Made by a program: the position numbers and the translations under genes. The notes under the pieces are model-generated. The model searched no databases. It worked only from the letters and a program-made list of their open reading frames with translations, and was not told the DNA's origin. Below, piece by piece: positions 49,301 through 60,861 of a stretch of 64,000 nt of DNA. Source of the stretch: Notospermus geniculatus (Eukaryota; Nemertea; Pilidiophora; Heteronemertea; Lineidae); contig NMRB01000373.1 in assembly GCA_002633025.1 (NCBI GenBank), forward strand, positions 100,199 to 164,198, written 5' to 3'. How positions within the stretch are numbered: the first letter of the stretch is position 1; the number at the start of each line of letters is the position of its first letter.

Positions 49301-52300
49301 CACCACATGGTATATGACTATGAGGTAGCATTTAGGCCTATGGTTATCCAATGCCGAAGTCCTACATTGTGACACTAGTGTCGTTCCATCATATTAGTAG
49401 GGTGGAATCTGACATCAGAATGTGAATATTGGATGAGTAACGTGTAATATTCATGGTATCTGTTCCCACGGAGACTTGGGAGACTTGATCACTGTAGAAA
49501 TGAGACGGGAATGAACATGAGGTTGCGTGTAGGGTTAGGAATTCAAAGCTGGCAATAGTCTGTATTGGAGCGAGGAATAAAACCTGCCAGGTTTTATTCC
49601 TCCAAGTATAGACCCTCCAAATTTCCTCAAGCTTCGAATTAGAGCTATTATATATTTGACAGAGTCGGGTCGGCTGTAATTAACTGGCATAGCCGATGTC
49701 GCCATGTTCGCCCAGCAATGCCAAAGAGTCAAGTCCAGTGGTGTTAGCTTGCCTAGCCGATGTCGTGGAACCGACTACGGCCGTCATAACACAGCAGGGA
49801 CACTGTAGGAGGTTTTTGAAAGTAGGCCTATTCAGCCGAAGCTCGGCCGACGTAAGAGAGTCAAGTCTGCTGATGTTAACTGGCCTAGTCGATATCGCCT
49901 AGTTATGCTAGGCCTACCAAGCCAAGAGAGTCAAGTCTGCTGATATTAGCTGGCCTTGCCGATATCGCCATGTTCGCCTAGCCTGCCTACCAAAGAGAGT
50001 GGGGTCTGCTGAAGTTAGCTGGCCAGCCGGAATGTCATGGTAGAACCCACTACAACGGCCATGAACACAGCAGAGACTAGGGGGATTTTTGAAAGGAGGC
50101 CCGTTCATGAGCGAAATCAGTAATACAGCGACTCCGATTGGATGGTACGTAGGCTCAGTCTTCAAAAGTGCTTCCAAGTCATAAGTTTCGATAGGGTTTT
50201 TGTATTCAGCAGACCTTAAATATTACATTGACTGGACATGGCTGCTGGCATTTATTGCATCTTTCGACTGACTGTAGGCTTAAGAACTATCTTTTTTGCC
50301 AAATTCCTCCCCCCTTAGACACAGAATTAGATTTTGACATTAAAGTTGTCTACAGTGTACTTCCATTCGAAATCAGTTGAGTTTTCGATGCATGCTACAT
50401 GTAGTTCGGCGTAGCATTAGCCATTTCAATTCATGGTTGTTGTCAATGTAACCAGACACTGAGCCATCCTGTCTCACGTCTTGAAATACATGTACACGCG
50501 TCCATAAATCCTTGTCGATGAATAAGTTTCTTGAATTTGTATCATATTGCCATTAGTCTGACATGTCTGATGTCGGCAGATGTGATAGAACGACATTCCC
50601 TCACAAAGACGGGTGCAAAAGCATTAGGCCCAATCATATGAACTCCACAATACATGTAACAGTCATATGTACATATGTTTCATTGTTTTGAAATGGCAAT
50701 AAAGATGATGAAAGGAGCAATAGATGTGTGCTCCACGGCGTCATAATGACACTCCCGTTGGCGATTTCTCATATCTGGAATGGAGTGGGATAGAACTATT
50801 ATACCAGAGGCTCGTTAACCTCGTCTTCCTTTGTTTATCATTAGTATCAGCTGTTGGTATTCGCTATGCGAACAGCTGCCGTCTCAAATGCCAGAACTTA
50901 TCCAATCACGACGACCACAACTAATAGAACCATCCCTGACCACAAGCCCGATCTCCTAGACGGGCATTTGGGTTTTTGAGAGCCCAAGAAATATGTGAAA
51001 CAGTATGACTGAATTGGGACTCGTTTTAATTTTCCAAGCTTTATGCCACCATCACACTGAGCTAGTTCTCAGTAGTACGTTCTTGCAAATGTTGCCGAAC
51101 GGGCTCAAACGGTGTGCGAACGGAGTGGACGTAGTGGCAACTTTTGACAGTCTTTTTACGAACTTCATGGACGGGCTCGGACGCGAAGGGTGCTCAGCAC
51201 GTCGAGACATTATTTGGCCAACATTACACGTTCTAGTCCGTTTTAGGACGGGTCAGGAAGTTTTGAGAACTAGTTCAGTGCGACAATACATATTCACAAT
51301 CTGCGTCTTCTTATCTCGTTTGTTTGGCTCGTTTTTTATCAAGGATGAAATGACATAGTGGTGAACCAAGAATTGATCACATACGCAGTTATATTGAAGC
51401 TCTGGAAGATCGATATTGATAGTTGTACATATAGATTGATTGGTTCGGTTTAAGCGTGTGAACGAAGAGCGGGACACGCCCTTGTATACCTGATATGTTC
51501 AGTTAATGAGGAACGATGGTCTGTTTCTCTTGTGTTGCCTTATTGATGGCCGCGTCTTGTCTCAAGATGTCATTATAATGAACGCTCAGTGCGTCACACG
51601 GATGGTCCTTCTGACCATTAAATGGCACATTTTAGTCCGAGTAACCGGAGGAAATTCTGAGGGTGGAAGCCGTACATGGTCAAATTTATCGTCAAACTTT
51701 CTGAATATGCTCAATAAAGCCTGCCATGTCTACATGTACGTACATGTATTTTAGCCTAGGCCCTGAATCTGAATTTCCAAAAATCGTACGAAAAATTTGA
51801 CCGTGTACGGCGGGCAATACAAGCCTTTTAACAAATGATAGAGGTACTTGTCCACTGTCAGTGGTACATGTTCGTTTTGGAGGCCGTGTCATGTCATTTT
51901 GAATTTCTGATTCGTGATTTCGTTTGGTGCCATTCTATCCTGAGTGACCTGCAGTTTTGCAACTCACTAACGGCTGGGACGCTTTGCATCCCCGTACTTA
52001 AAATTATCATTGAATCAGATTTCATTTTCCGTATTTGAACCAGATTACAGCATGATATAGGTTGTTATGCCATGAATACATTCCAATCAGTGAGAACATT
52101 GCTGATTGTACATTATTTATTCTAATGACAACCTGCCGCCATGCCACATCTGCCCCTTCAATTGTTACAATCAGAGACTATTGATACGGCCGGGCATAGG
52201 AACAAAATGTTCCGCCACATATGCTGAAAAACACTAACAGTGCTTGGTGAAAGAACTATATTATGTCAGGTTTTTAGGGAAAATGAGAGCGATGATGCCT

Positions 52301-55300
52301 GTAGCGACAAAAAAGACAAATCGATTGATGTATGGTATGTCAATTTTGACCCAGCCGATGCGGAGATATCGGCTGAAAACCTCACGCCAGTCGGATGTAG
52401 AATGAAGAGTAGGAATATTCCCTTACCAATGGGATTTTGATGCATTCTGGAACGAACTCTATCTTGACATTGCTGGTATGAAAGTTTAATAACGCCCACA
52501 GCGGACGAGAGTTGTATCAGTGCCGTCATACCCGACACCCGCAGTGTGGTGTGTCAAAAGAAAGTGACACATCAATATGATATTAGAAATTCTTTCTTTT
52601 AGATGCCGCTGACTCTGATATGAAAATCAGAGAAGATCCGTTGTGCATTTTATGGAATCTGATGTTGTTGTTATGTGAAGGTTCCTTTGACAACAGTGAG
52701 AATATGTAAGTGGACTCGGGGATTATGGAATACAGTTTGTCTCACTGGATCTGTTAGCAGCTGCAGTATCATCAGATTCGCTGAGTCACGGCTGCATGGG
52801 TCTTTTTGCCAACAAAGCTGCGAGAGCCATCCGAAAATACATGTAGTGTCAAAGACAAAAGTTTTCGTCCAAGTTATAGTTAGTGTTCAGCAGCGAATTC
52901 CGTGCATGTCAGCAGTACATGTACATGTACAGTCTCTGGTCAGGGCAAAAATACCAGCATTTAAGGGAGACTCCACTCATTGTAAACTTTTGAATTTTTA
53001 TAAATCCATGGTATTAACGATATTTCAAAAATTCAAAATTTTACACAATGAATGGCCATCTGTTGCTCGGTGCAAGGTTCTCGCGGGGTGATAGTTGCAA
53101 TTCACTGCAACAAATTGAAAAATATACACGCGTAAATATTTATTAGAAAAAATTAAATCAAGGAAATGTTAATCATGAATGCAATCATGTATATAGAGCA
53201 ACAGCTGTCGATTTACCCTGCGGGTCATTACGTTTGCGGTGGTTGAGAGAACTAAACGCACTTCTCCACGGAGAATTTTCGTGAAAATTGGTTCTCAATG
53301 CGCAATTCACTATTTTATTTGTTTCCTTACTGCTTACGCGGAGACAATATTACAAACGGGTGCCCAACTTTGTGGACATGGAGAGCCAACTGGCGCGACG
53401 TGGACATGGAGAGCCAACTGGCTCTCACTTTACAGTCCTCGACCTTCGATGCTTATGATGTGGTCCATGGGTCAAATACCCAGATTTTTTTACCTATTTG
53501 ACGCAAATAAATGACCGCCCGAGTAAAAATATTCGCGGCAACGCAACGTGGCATGTTTGGCGAAGAATCACCAATCTTCTGGCGATTACACCGCATGTTT
53601 TTTTTCTAATTAATACGATTTCTCCACCAAATGACAGTTATTAATGATCAGTTGATCTGCAATAGCAAGTGAAGCCATTCACCAGGCTATCAGATCTGGG
53701 GACCAGTTCTTGCGGAAGGGAATAGGCAACAAAAAGAGGGTTATTGGTAGAATCTACAGATTTGGCAGTCCGCTGATTTCGCATCATTGCAAACTGCACG
53801 AAAATTTCACTAGAACCAATGGTAGGACGGCGTTGAATAGATGCCACTTGTTTTGTGGATGCCTTCTGTCGGACGGCTAAGCTTACACGGCGTAAATGAC
53901 ATACGCGTCAATTCAGTTCCAGGTGAAAATCCTTCCATTTTGTTGTATAGGGATATGGTCATTCTGTTTTCAAACTGCTGTCAGTGGAACCTCTCTATTA
54001 AGGACACCTTTTGACATGTACCGTCCTGTATAGAGAAATTCTTTTGTTAGACCAGGATGGTTCAGTTTATAAACTACTGTGGAACGCCTCTACAACGCGA
54101 CACCTTTGGAAATGCCAAATGCCTTCCTTAATTGACAAGTTCTGTTGTGAGACCAGGGTCAGAAAGCTTACTGTGTGGAACCTCTTTATTCGGTCCTTAA
54201 GGTCTGTTGTGATATCTAAGGCAGCCTTTTGATATGTACCGACCTCCAGAGAAACTGTTTTGTGAGACCAGGATTGTTCGGTTTATAAACTACTGTGGAA
54301 CCCCTCTATTAAGGTCGCCTTCAGAACTGACAGTTAACAAGTTCTGATCAGACCATGGTCACTCTGTTTGCAAACCTTGGAACCTCTCAATTTAAGGACA
54401 CCTCATAGGAATTGGCGAAATGCTGTCCTCGGATAAGATCTATTGTGATATCATGATAACTGAGTTCACGACACCCTGTTCCAATGTTAATGAATACCTT
54501 CTGTACCATTGTCAAATACTTCAGTACATATTTTTCCGAGCCTGAACAGCTGGAAAAGCAATTCATATGATAAATACTACATTCGTCATAATTATACAAT
54601 TGTGCCTATCCGATCAGGTCTAATGAGTCCTGAGTATCATCAGAGCAGTACTTATCGATACGATGCACTACGATTTTATGTTAGCCCTACCTCGTCAGCA
54701 TTTTATTGTATATTGACTCTAATTTCCATGAAGGCCGCCTCTCATAGAGCAGGGCCAGGAATAATCGCAACCGTCTGTGGATCTCCACATTGCATATTCA
54801 GCAAGTTGGACCATCCAACAGGCATGTGAGCCCTGATAGCCTAGTGGTTATCACGTCCGCTCATCAAGCGGCAGGTCCCGGTTTCGAATCTAGCCCTGGT
54901 CATATAGGATTTCATTCCCGGTTCTTCACGTCCGTCGCATGGGACAGTAAGCCGTGGTGCCTTGTACCTCGTGCCCTTGCAAGGGCAAGGGCAAGTAAAA
55001 GACCCCATCCAAGTGAGGAACTTGAGATGGCCTCATCCGTACTTACCAGGGCCAATGCTATGGCGTCGGTCCTGACGGAAAAATCAAATACAAGTACAAA
55101 TACATGTACATGTACCATCCATCAGGGATGTAACGATCAGCGTACACGATCAATTTTTTTCTTATGTTTTTTAAAAAATTCAGATTAAAGTTAAATGCCA
55201 AATAAAAGTGAGAAAAAAGTGTGTCTCATTAAACCTGCCAATATTTGCGCCTGGGGCCAAAAGGGGCCAGTCAGCATCTTTTGAAAATTCAATTTTATGA

Positions 55301-55606
55301 AAACTTTGACCGTGTACGGCGGAGATAAAAAGTGATGTTTTACGTACCTGACAATAAACTTGCCACCGCAGCAATGGTGAAAGAAATGATGACAGCCGGC
55401 CCGGCGATATTCTTGGCCACTTGTCCAGCCACCACGTAGACACCTGCACCAAGGATACTCCCAATGCCCAAACTGATCAAATCCAACGTACTAAGGCACG
55501 TGGAGAGGTCGGAGGGCTCGCTGGACGGTCGGTACTGCCGTTTAGTCCTGAATAAGGCGTGTACGAACCCCTGGATGGCCCTCCCGGCTTGTTGGAAGAA
55601 AACCAT
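37301..55606 (-). CDS. SLC7A14: SLC7A14-like cationic amino acid transporter, complete
   Basis: APC-superfamily transporter. Vertebrate SLC7A14 is lysosomal and linked to retinal degeneration. Minus-strand exons: 55606-55348, 42835-42390, 39680-38402, 37497-37301, joining in phases 1, 0, 1 to give 726 residues (human 771). Start ATG at 55606 ([13 protein letters not shown]); the reading frame upstream offers only a GTG. Matches to SLC7A14 rather than to CAT1-3 or SLC7A4: [20 protein letters not shown] (TM1-2), [53 protein letters not shown] (about 244-262), [20 protein letters not shown], and [18 protein letters not shown] hydrophilic loop at about 415-557 is basic, then acidic and Ser-rich. 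Four more helices follow ([13 protein letters not shown] onward), with [19 protein letters not shown] near the end. Acidic dileucine signals occur at about 506-511 and twice in the tail. The 1279-base exon 3 is unusually large and intron 1 is 12.5 kb. Confidence 0.9.
40015..40202. mobile_element. Fold-back element, about 65-base arms, in SLC7A14 intron 2
   Basis: The left arm TTAAGGGTTATGAAAAGTGA continues through GACGCAAAAAATCTGACTAA. The right arm is its complement with a few indels. The interior is about 60 bases and GC-rich. Confidence 0.82.
40762..40887. mobile_element. Fold-back element, GATTACATAGAAGTATACGG arms
   Basis: Arms of about 43 bases include AGTATACGGTATACGAAAA and its complement. 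The middle GCTTCACAAAGGATTCGCGA resembles that of 35493-35682, so the two belong to one family. Confidence 0.82.
41993..42132. mobile_element. Degenerate inverted-repeat element
   Basis: AAGCTGCGTTTACCAG at the left and CTGACGC-like TAAACGTAGCTTA at the right are imperfectly complementary, as are the internal GGCGGAAGCG and CGCTTCCGCG. Degenerate, so lower confidence. Confidence 0.5.
44821..45060. repeat. Dispersed repeat related to 31915-31998
   Basis: AGCAGCACACCAAGGCCCAG with GATATCGCAAGCGATGTAAT resembles AGCAGCGCACCAGGTGATAT and CGCAAGCGATCTGATCGCC near 31930, and its allele near 31210. The extent is uncertain. Confidence 0.5.
45119..45232. mobile_element. Inverted-repeat element with TCAATTACGTCATCC arms
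   Basis: CCATCAATTACGTCATCC and GGATGACGTAATTGAGG face each other, with outer CCAGAAAACC / GGTTTTCTAG also paired. The loop is about 40 bases. Confidence 0.65.
45728..45858. mobile_element. MITE with 31-bp inverted ends
   Basis: GGGGTGGCCGCATAGAAACT opens and its complement closes the element, with one mismatch in 31 bases. The left arm also holds a GCTAGCGCTAGC palindrome. It lies in SLC7A14 intron 1. Confidence 0.85.
46565..46565. other. Single N without a visible duplicated flank
   Basis: Unlike the other three single Ns, I find no repeated block on either side of this one. It may be a contig join without overlap or one unresolved base. It lies in SLC7A14 intron 1. Confidence 0.7.
47486..48045 (+). 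repeat. Minisatellite of 82-88 bp units, about 7 copies
   Basis: Each unit contains TGTGGTACTTTTTACCAAGA, CCACAAGAGGAGTATTAGCG and GAACAGAAATATCGAAGAGG. Starts are near 47486, 47568, 47651, 47735, 47817, 47904 and 47985. Units are diverged. Short open frames across them are not convincing genes. Confidence 0.92.
49690..50107 (+). repeat. Composite tandem repeat region
   Basis: Four units carry AAGAGAGTCAAGTCTGCTGA then GTTAACTGGCCTAGTCGATA (near 49730, 49854, 49922, 49993). Two copies of a longer piece end in GGAGGTTTTTGAAAGTAGGC (near 49806 and 50084). The pattern suggests a higher-order unit of about 275 bp. Confidence 0.8.
53982..54405 (+). repeat. Tandem units with GTGGAACCTCTCTATTAAGG
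   Basis: Five diverged units start near 53984, 54080, 54175, 54294 and 54377, each with GTGGAACCTCT and most with AAGGACACC-like sequence. Reverse-oriented relatives (TTAATNNNGAGGTGTCCTC) are at 1405-1510 and 4880-4925. The motif looks like a DNA-transposon end that has been amplified. Confidence 0.75.
54828..55113 (+). mobile_element. tRNA-derived SINE in SLC7A14 intron 1
   Basis: The head has an A box (TAGCCTAGTGGTTATC) and a B box (GGTTTCGAATC, 54880-54890). The body contains CATGGGACAGTAAGCCGTGG and ends in a run of ACAAGTACAAATACATGTAC-type tail. The anticodon arm is degenerate (no T before the presumed anticodon), so it is not a functional tRNA gene. Confidence 0.8.
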
Positions 55607-57761
55607 TTTCGGACGAACGTGTCGGTTTCTTCGTGTGTTCCGCACGGAGCGGAAGTAATTATGAGATAATAACGATCCTAAGCACCACCTCCTTCAAATC
55701 GGACCATTAATACTCCTGGTCAGTCTGATAAATGCCCTCTTTACAGTTATGTAGTGACCAAATGTCCTCTTTTCAAGCGTTAGTCCCGCAAGAATATCAG
55801 AGTAGCGTCCGAACTATCTCACCAGAAGGTGTCCACCTAGCAATTGCTAAATGCTATCGAGACAGGAACCGTATTCCGTTGCATTGCTGTGTCGATTTCC
55901 TTTCTGAGTCAGCCCGGCCGAAAAATTGCTTGTTACGCTCACGCCTCGACTCGTTTTCTGGTTCACCCAGCTCCAACAAATGCCATCTCAAATTAAAAAG
56001 TGTAATTATTTGTCGTTTTTGCCGAGTATATCACCTTTCGTTCCTTCCCGTGATTACCTGGCTAAAACCTATATAATTTCCCTCTAAGCTATTCGTTTGT
56101 CTTTTCCAATATCCAGTGCTCAGAATTCCTCTCCCTGGTAGCTTTTCACTGTTTCGCTGTGAACTCTGGTTTGTACCGACTTGTACTCCAATCAGTCTTC
56201 CTATTTGTCCGTCTCCAGCGTCACCGCTTAGAACTGTCTCCGATAAGTTTCAATTATTTACATGTACATTTTTAATTCCCTAATCATTGGTGTATTCCAT
56301 ATGTACATACATGTAGTTTAGGTACTGACAGAGGAAGTGAAAATTTATACCACGACTTCACCCGCATTTGACAACGGCGCACCGCGTTAAATAATTAAGC
56401 AAAAAAGGTTCAATAAATTTGAATATCAAATGTGCACATCACCAATATGTGTGTCGACAATTTCGGGAAATATCCTCTGTGCTCACCTACAACTGCTGTC
56501 CAACTGAGCTACGGCGCAGTTGGCGTTCGTGTTAATACACAAGGGTAGTCCAGTCACGCTGGCGGTGGTAAAAAAGAGTCGTGATTATTGGGGAAGGGAA
56601 AAAGTGTTGTAGCTCTGCTGAATTTGTGAGTCTTCCTCGCAGGATGTTGAACAGACACACGCGTTTTCGTAACTGTATACTTTGTATCCTTGGGGACGTG
56701 GTCACTAAGGTTTCCTTATTGCCTGGTACAGCTAGGGTTGTAAAACCACCTCAATACTACCTTGTCAGTTGTTGTCAGCGAGGTATATAGAACCAATGCA
56801 TCGGCCACGTCAACCAATTTCACAGTTCCGAATCATTGACATCCTTTTCTATACTTCGTTGCCACCTGCTGTTGTTGACTTTCTCTCTTCCATCTGAATC
56901 ATGGTTTGTAAGCCGTGATGTCTCTACAGAAAATATGGTCTATTCACACGAGGCCTAGTCGAACCTCGTGTACGTTGCACTGTCCATATGCCAATTACTG
57001 TGGCGGTAATCAATCAAACATGCGTTGTCTCTGTCTGTAACATAAGTATAACTATCGATTAGCCAAAAGAGACTAACAATTGCGTAGCACGTTGCTGCTT
57101 CGACGACGTTTAATCAATGCGATACAAATTATCACTGATTATTTTACTCTTCCTGTTAGACAAAATAATGGAATGGTCAACACTTTTAAAACGAAAGAGC
57201 TAATACACTACCGCCCAAAAGAAGGGGCTGTTTTGATGAAACCGAAGTCTGAACCTGAAGTGAGCTTCAAAATATCCGTATGTCGTCTTGTTTTGGAGAA
57301 CACATTAGTTACTTGTATTTGAAATATCTTGATAAATGATTTTTAAACATAAAGAACTTTTAGAACAATCCGTGGGTGGCGTCAAAGTTTGGCCTGTTGT
57401 GAATGAATTTGATTTAGCCTATCATATATCACATCCCGGCCTTAGCTGGGACAGGCACCGCCCCGGTATTGATCACATGACCATCGGAACAAAATTTACT
57501 TTGAGATCAGTGGTCAACTGAATACGCCATGTGTGATTTTCCTTCGCCAGCAGTAGCAGAATTATATCGCATTCTGATCCTGCCTACACTTAAGCAGAAT
57601 TAAATCCACTCAGATTCTCAGTGAGGCAGCCGTTTTGCTGTTGTAACAGATGGAAAAATCTCATGAGCGTGAGAATTCATCAATGCAATCAGTCGGACTG
57701 TGCGAATCGGTGGGAAAGTACTTCTAGATCACGGCCTTCTAGATCAAGTTGTTATACATTA

Positions 57762-57874
57762 GCTGATATTCATAAAAGCTAGCAAATGCTTTTACTTCAA
57801 GTTGTAGTGCATTAACATTGGACTGCGCTGTGCAAAAATAAGTAAAAGCATTTGCTAACTTTTATGAATACCAG
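57762..57874. mobile_element. Fold-back element with GCTGATATTCATAAAA ends
   Basis: Arms of about 33 bases include AGCAAATGCTTTTA and its complement. The outer TATTCATAAAA motif is shared with the element at 4686-4803. Confidence 0.75.
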
Positions 57875-58288
57875 CCATTGCACCAGTAGATTTTTTCGGA
57901 CATTTTGTGGCTTGCTCCTTGCATTTTTTTTACTGTAACAGACGTTGGTCTACTATGCTCCCCCCCCCCCAGTAATTAGTTGCCCTCGGTTCTGCTACTA
58001 GGCCTACTGAGGCACATACTTTCCCTGAATGTCGCGAATTATACCTCAGTATAACCTGGCTTCAGGTATATTTGACACTGAGGTTTAAATCCAATATTTG
58101 TATTTACCATTTGTGATCGTGATTAGAAAATTGAGCCGCCAGCGCAGCAGCAGGGAAGTTCTTTTCCACTGATGTTATCAGATGGATGGTGTTTCCTTAG
58201 TGACAACTGGAAGGCATGCTGGATGACAAACCCATTGCTGTTCAGAATTCACAGACAAGAATTAAAAGGTTTCACCGCGAACCTTTAG

Positions 58289-58480
58289 GTACAGTCTTTG
58301 ACAAAAGTTTATTTCCACCAGATACCTTGAATATTTCAAATACCGGTACTACTGGGCCAATTTTATCACAGTTTGTTCCAAGATATACTTTCGTGTGGAA
58401 CAAACCGTGTTAAAATTGGCCCAGTATATTTGAAATATTCAAGGTATCAGGTGGAGATAAACTTTTGTCAAAGACTGTAC
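58289..58480. mobile_element. Long hairpin element, arms of about 85 bases
   Basis: The left arm begins GTACAGTCTTTGACAAAAGT and the right arm ends with its exact complement. Pairing continues through TACCTTGAATATTTCAAATA and TGGGCCAATTTTA. The loop is short. It is non-coding and is the longest fold-back in the window. Confidence 0.88.
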
Positions 58481-58774
58481 ATATGTTGGAGCTTACCGAC
58501 AAGAAGCCATTTACATGTATAAGACCCTTGGCAACAATTCTGCTGATGTGGAAAAATACATGTACCGTTGTCAGCCGTCGTGCTCGACCAGGCCACTCCT
58601 CTTGTCTTCGCCTGTTCTTTCCCGTCTGTCTTAGCTTTCTTCTTGTACGTTGATTGTTCCTGAAAAAAAAACAAAAAAACCAGACCCCGATGAGTTTGTA
58701 TCAGATATCGGAGAGGGGGATCAAACACTTCTTACACACGTCATTACCATTGAACACCAAACCGTTGGAGACCA

Positions 58775-58852
58775 TTCGGTTGTCAGAATGGCGTAGGGGA
58801 AACGTTGGGACCTGTCACCACTGAGGTTGCGGGCTCGATCCCTTGTCTGACT
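58775..58852 (+). mobile_element. tRNA-like SINE remnant next to a contig join copy
   Basis: TTGTCAGAATGGCGTAGGGG and GGGCTCGATCC resemble the unit at 2810-2892. The block repeated after the N at 59905 starts within its 3' edge. Confidence 0.5.
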
Positions 58853-59615
58853 GCTCTTCTTTTGATGGCTAGGGCGACTGTCTTTAATAAAAAAAATACT
58901 GAGTCGTGAACAGTGATCTCTAACTTGGCTCATTATTGGCTCTTTAGACAATATTGGGCGATTTTTATGTAATGTAGGAGAAAACCGGAGCACCTGATGA
59001 AACCTACGCTGTCAGAGAGTCGCCCTCTCAGTCATATACCAGGTCCGACTGTCTCTGACAGCGCAGATTTTCTCCGGGCACGTCGGTTTCCCCCTGCAGT
59101 ACATTAAATTCGCCCAATGTTGTGAAAAGAGTTAATAATGCCGTATTTTGTGTACAGCTGTCGATTCTATATTTTTTTATTGGAAACCTGGCTTCTGGAG
59201 AATTTTGCCTGAAATTCGATTCACCAAAGTTTTAGGTTTTTAAGAGGCGCACAATAGCAGATCACATTACTCGCGTGCATGTACAATGTATGTATGAAAG
59301 GGGCCATGTGTTATTCGCTTACTATAACTGCCAATTTAGCCACACTCTGCAACCTGTACTACTGTAGTTATTCACAAATAAACGCCACGTGCTGGTTCCC
59401 ACCCGTGACCGGCAGATGGAAAACTGGAAATTTCAATCGATGTGTTCCTGCATTGGCGAGGCCTATCAAAACTTGAAATTAGTAAGTTTCCGCAAAGGCC
59501 CAGTTTTGGTGTACGACAATTGTTAGCGATGATTTACCTATTCGAGTAGGTTTTATCTGATGTGTCTCTGGCTGATCCGAGGCCAAACACTAAAAAGCAT
59601 TTTTAATCTGGGTAG

Positions 59616-59749
59616 TAGAGAGTTTTCGCAAAGCCCCCGAAACGGTAACGCGAACGCCAATCCCATTGTTCGATGCCACGAAGAGAGCGGCGAACAATAT
59701 AGGATAGACGTTCGCATCGGCGTTTCGGGGGTTTTGCGAAAACTCTCTA
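59616..59749. mobile_element. MITE with TAGAGAGTTTTCGCAAAGCC ends (second copy 60932-61065)
   Basis: Inverted ends of about 32 bases close on each other around AACGCCAATCCCA / ATCGGCGTT. Both members of the duplicated block carry it, differing by a few bases. Confidence 0.82.
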
Positions 59750-60605
59750 TTGAGTTGAAACCCATCCCGAATAATGCCGATCGAGGCACGGTGGTCTTCG
59801 GAGGTCGGCTCGGGCGACGAGCGAGTTCACGACATTTCTAACAGGGTATCAATATTCCTTCCGCGCAAATGCAAGCAATTCAATCGCCGAAATTCCGATA
59901 CCGTNCTGACTGCTCTTCTTTTGATGGCTAGGGCGACTGTCTTTAATAAAAAAAATACTGAGTCGTGAACAGTGATCTCTAACTTGGCTCATTATTGGCT
60001 CTTTAGACAATATTGGGCGATTTTTATGTAATGTAGGAGAAAACCGGAGCACCTGATGAAACCTACGCTGTCAGAGAGTCGCCCTCTCAGTCATATACCA
60101 GGTCCGACTGTCTCTGACAGCGCAGATTTTCTCCGGGCACGTCGGTTTCCCCCTGCAGTACATTAAATTCGCCCAATGTTGTGAAAAGAGTTAATAATGC
60201 CGTATTTGGTGCACAGCTGTCGATTCTATATTTTTTTATTGGAAACCTGGTTTCTAGAGAATTTTGCCTGAAATTCGATTCACCAAAGTTTTAGGTTTTT
60301 AAGAGGCGCACAATAGCAGATCACATTACTCGCGTGCATGTACAATGTATGTATGAGACGGACCATGTGTTATTCGCTTACTATAACTGCCAATTTAGCC
60401 ACACTCTGCAACCTGTACTACTGTAGTTATTCACAAATAAACGCCACGTGCTGGTTCCCACCCATGACCAGCAGATGGAAAACTGATCGATGTTTTCCTG
60501 CATTGGCGAGGCCTATCAAAACTTGAAATTTGTAAGTTTCCGCAAAGGCCCAGTTTGGTGTGCGACAACTTTTAGCGATGATTTACCTATTCGAGTAGGT
60601 TTTAT

Positions 60606-60861
60606 AATAATAATAATAATAATAATAATAATGTGTGGGCTTATAGTGCCTTTTACATTTAAGTGTCAAGGCACTTCACAACATTATTACCCAGCCTATG
60701 ATTCAGAAACCTTTCTGTAGAAACCAAGGGCAGCCACAATACGGCGCACACGATGGACATTTCAGGCCAGTTGAGAGTTACAGAGTGACACGGCCGGGGA
60801 TCGAACCCGCGATCTTCCGATCACGAGTCCACAGCCCTAACCATTATGCCACCGCGCTCCC
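60606..60861 (-). mobile_element. tRNA-derived SINE with (ATT)n tail
   Basis: On the minus strand it begins GGGAGCGCGGTGGCATAATG, carries an A box (TGGCATAATGGTTAGGG) and a B box (GGTTCGATCC), then a unique body, and ends in a run of ATT. The flanks show TTAT on both sides (60602-60605, 60862-60865). The paired block lacks it: near 59549 the flanks read GGTTTTATCTGATG without interruption. Head, body, tail, target duplication and empty site are all visible. Confidence 0.92.

Larger units (their letters stand above)
42836..55347. other. SLC7A14 intron 1 (12.5 kb)
   Basis: No nested gene was found on either strand. It contains the elements at 44821, 45119 and 45728, the minisatellite 47486-48045, the composite repeat 49690-50107, the units at 53982-54405, the SINE 54828-55113 and one N (46565). 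Several short dispersed words such as GACCGTGTACGGCGG (near 51800 and 55308) recur. Confidence 0.7.

Noticed and set aside
51005-51358. 117-codon open frame in SLC7A14 intron 1
   Set aside because: No recognisable domain, no splice or start context, and composition like the flanks.
54828-54900. Functional tRNA gene
   Set aside because: A and B boxes are good, but the acceptor stem does not pair and the base before the anticodon is not T. The following body and tail show a SINE. The same reasoning applies at 3019, 2810, 58775 and 60861.
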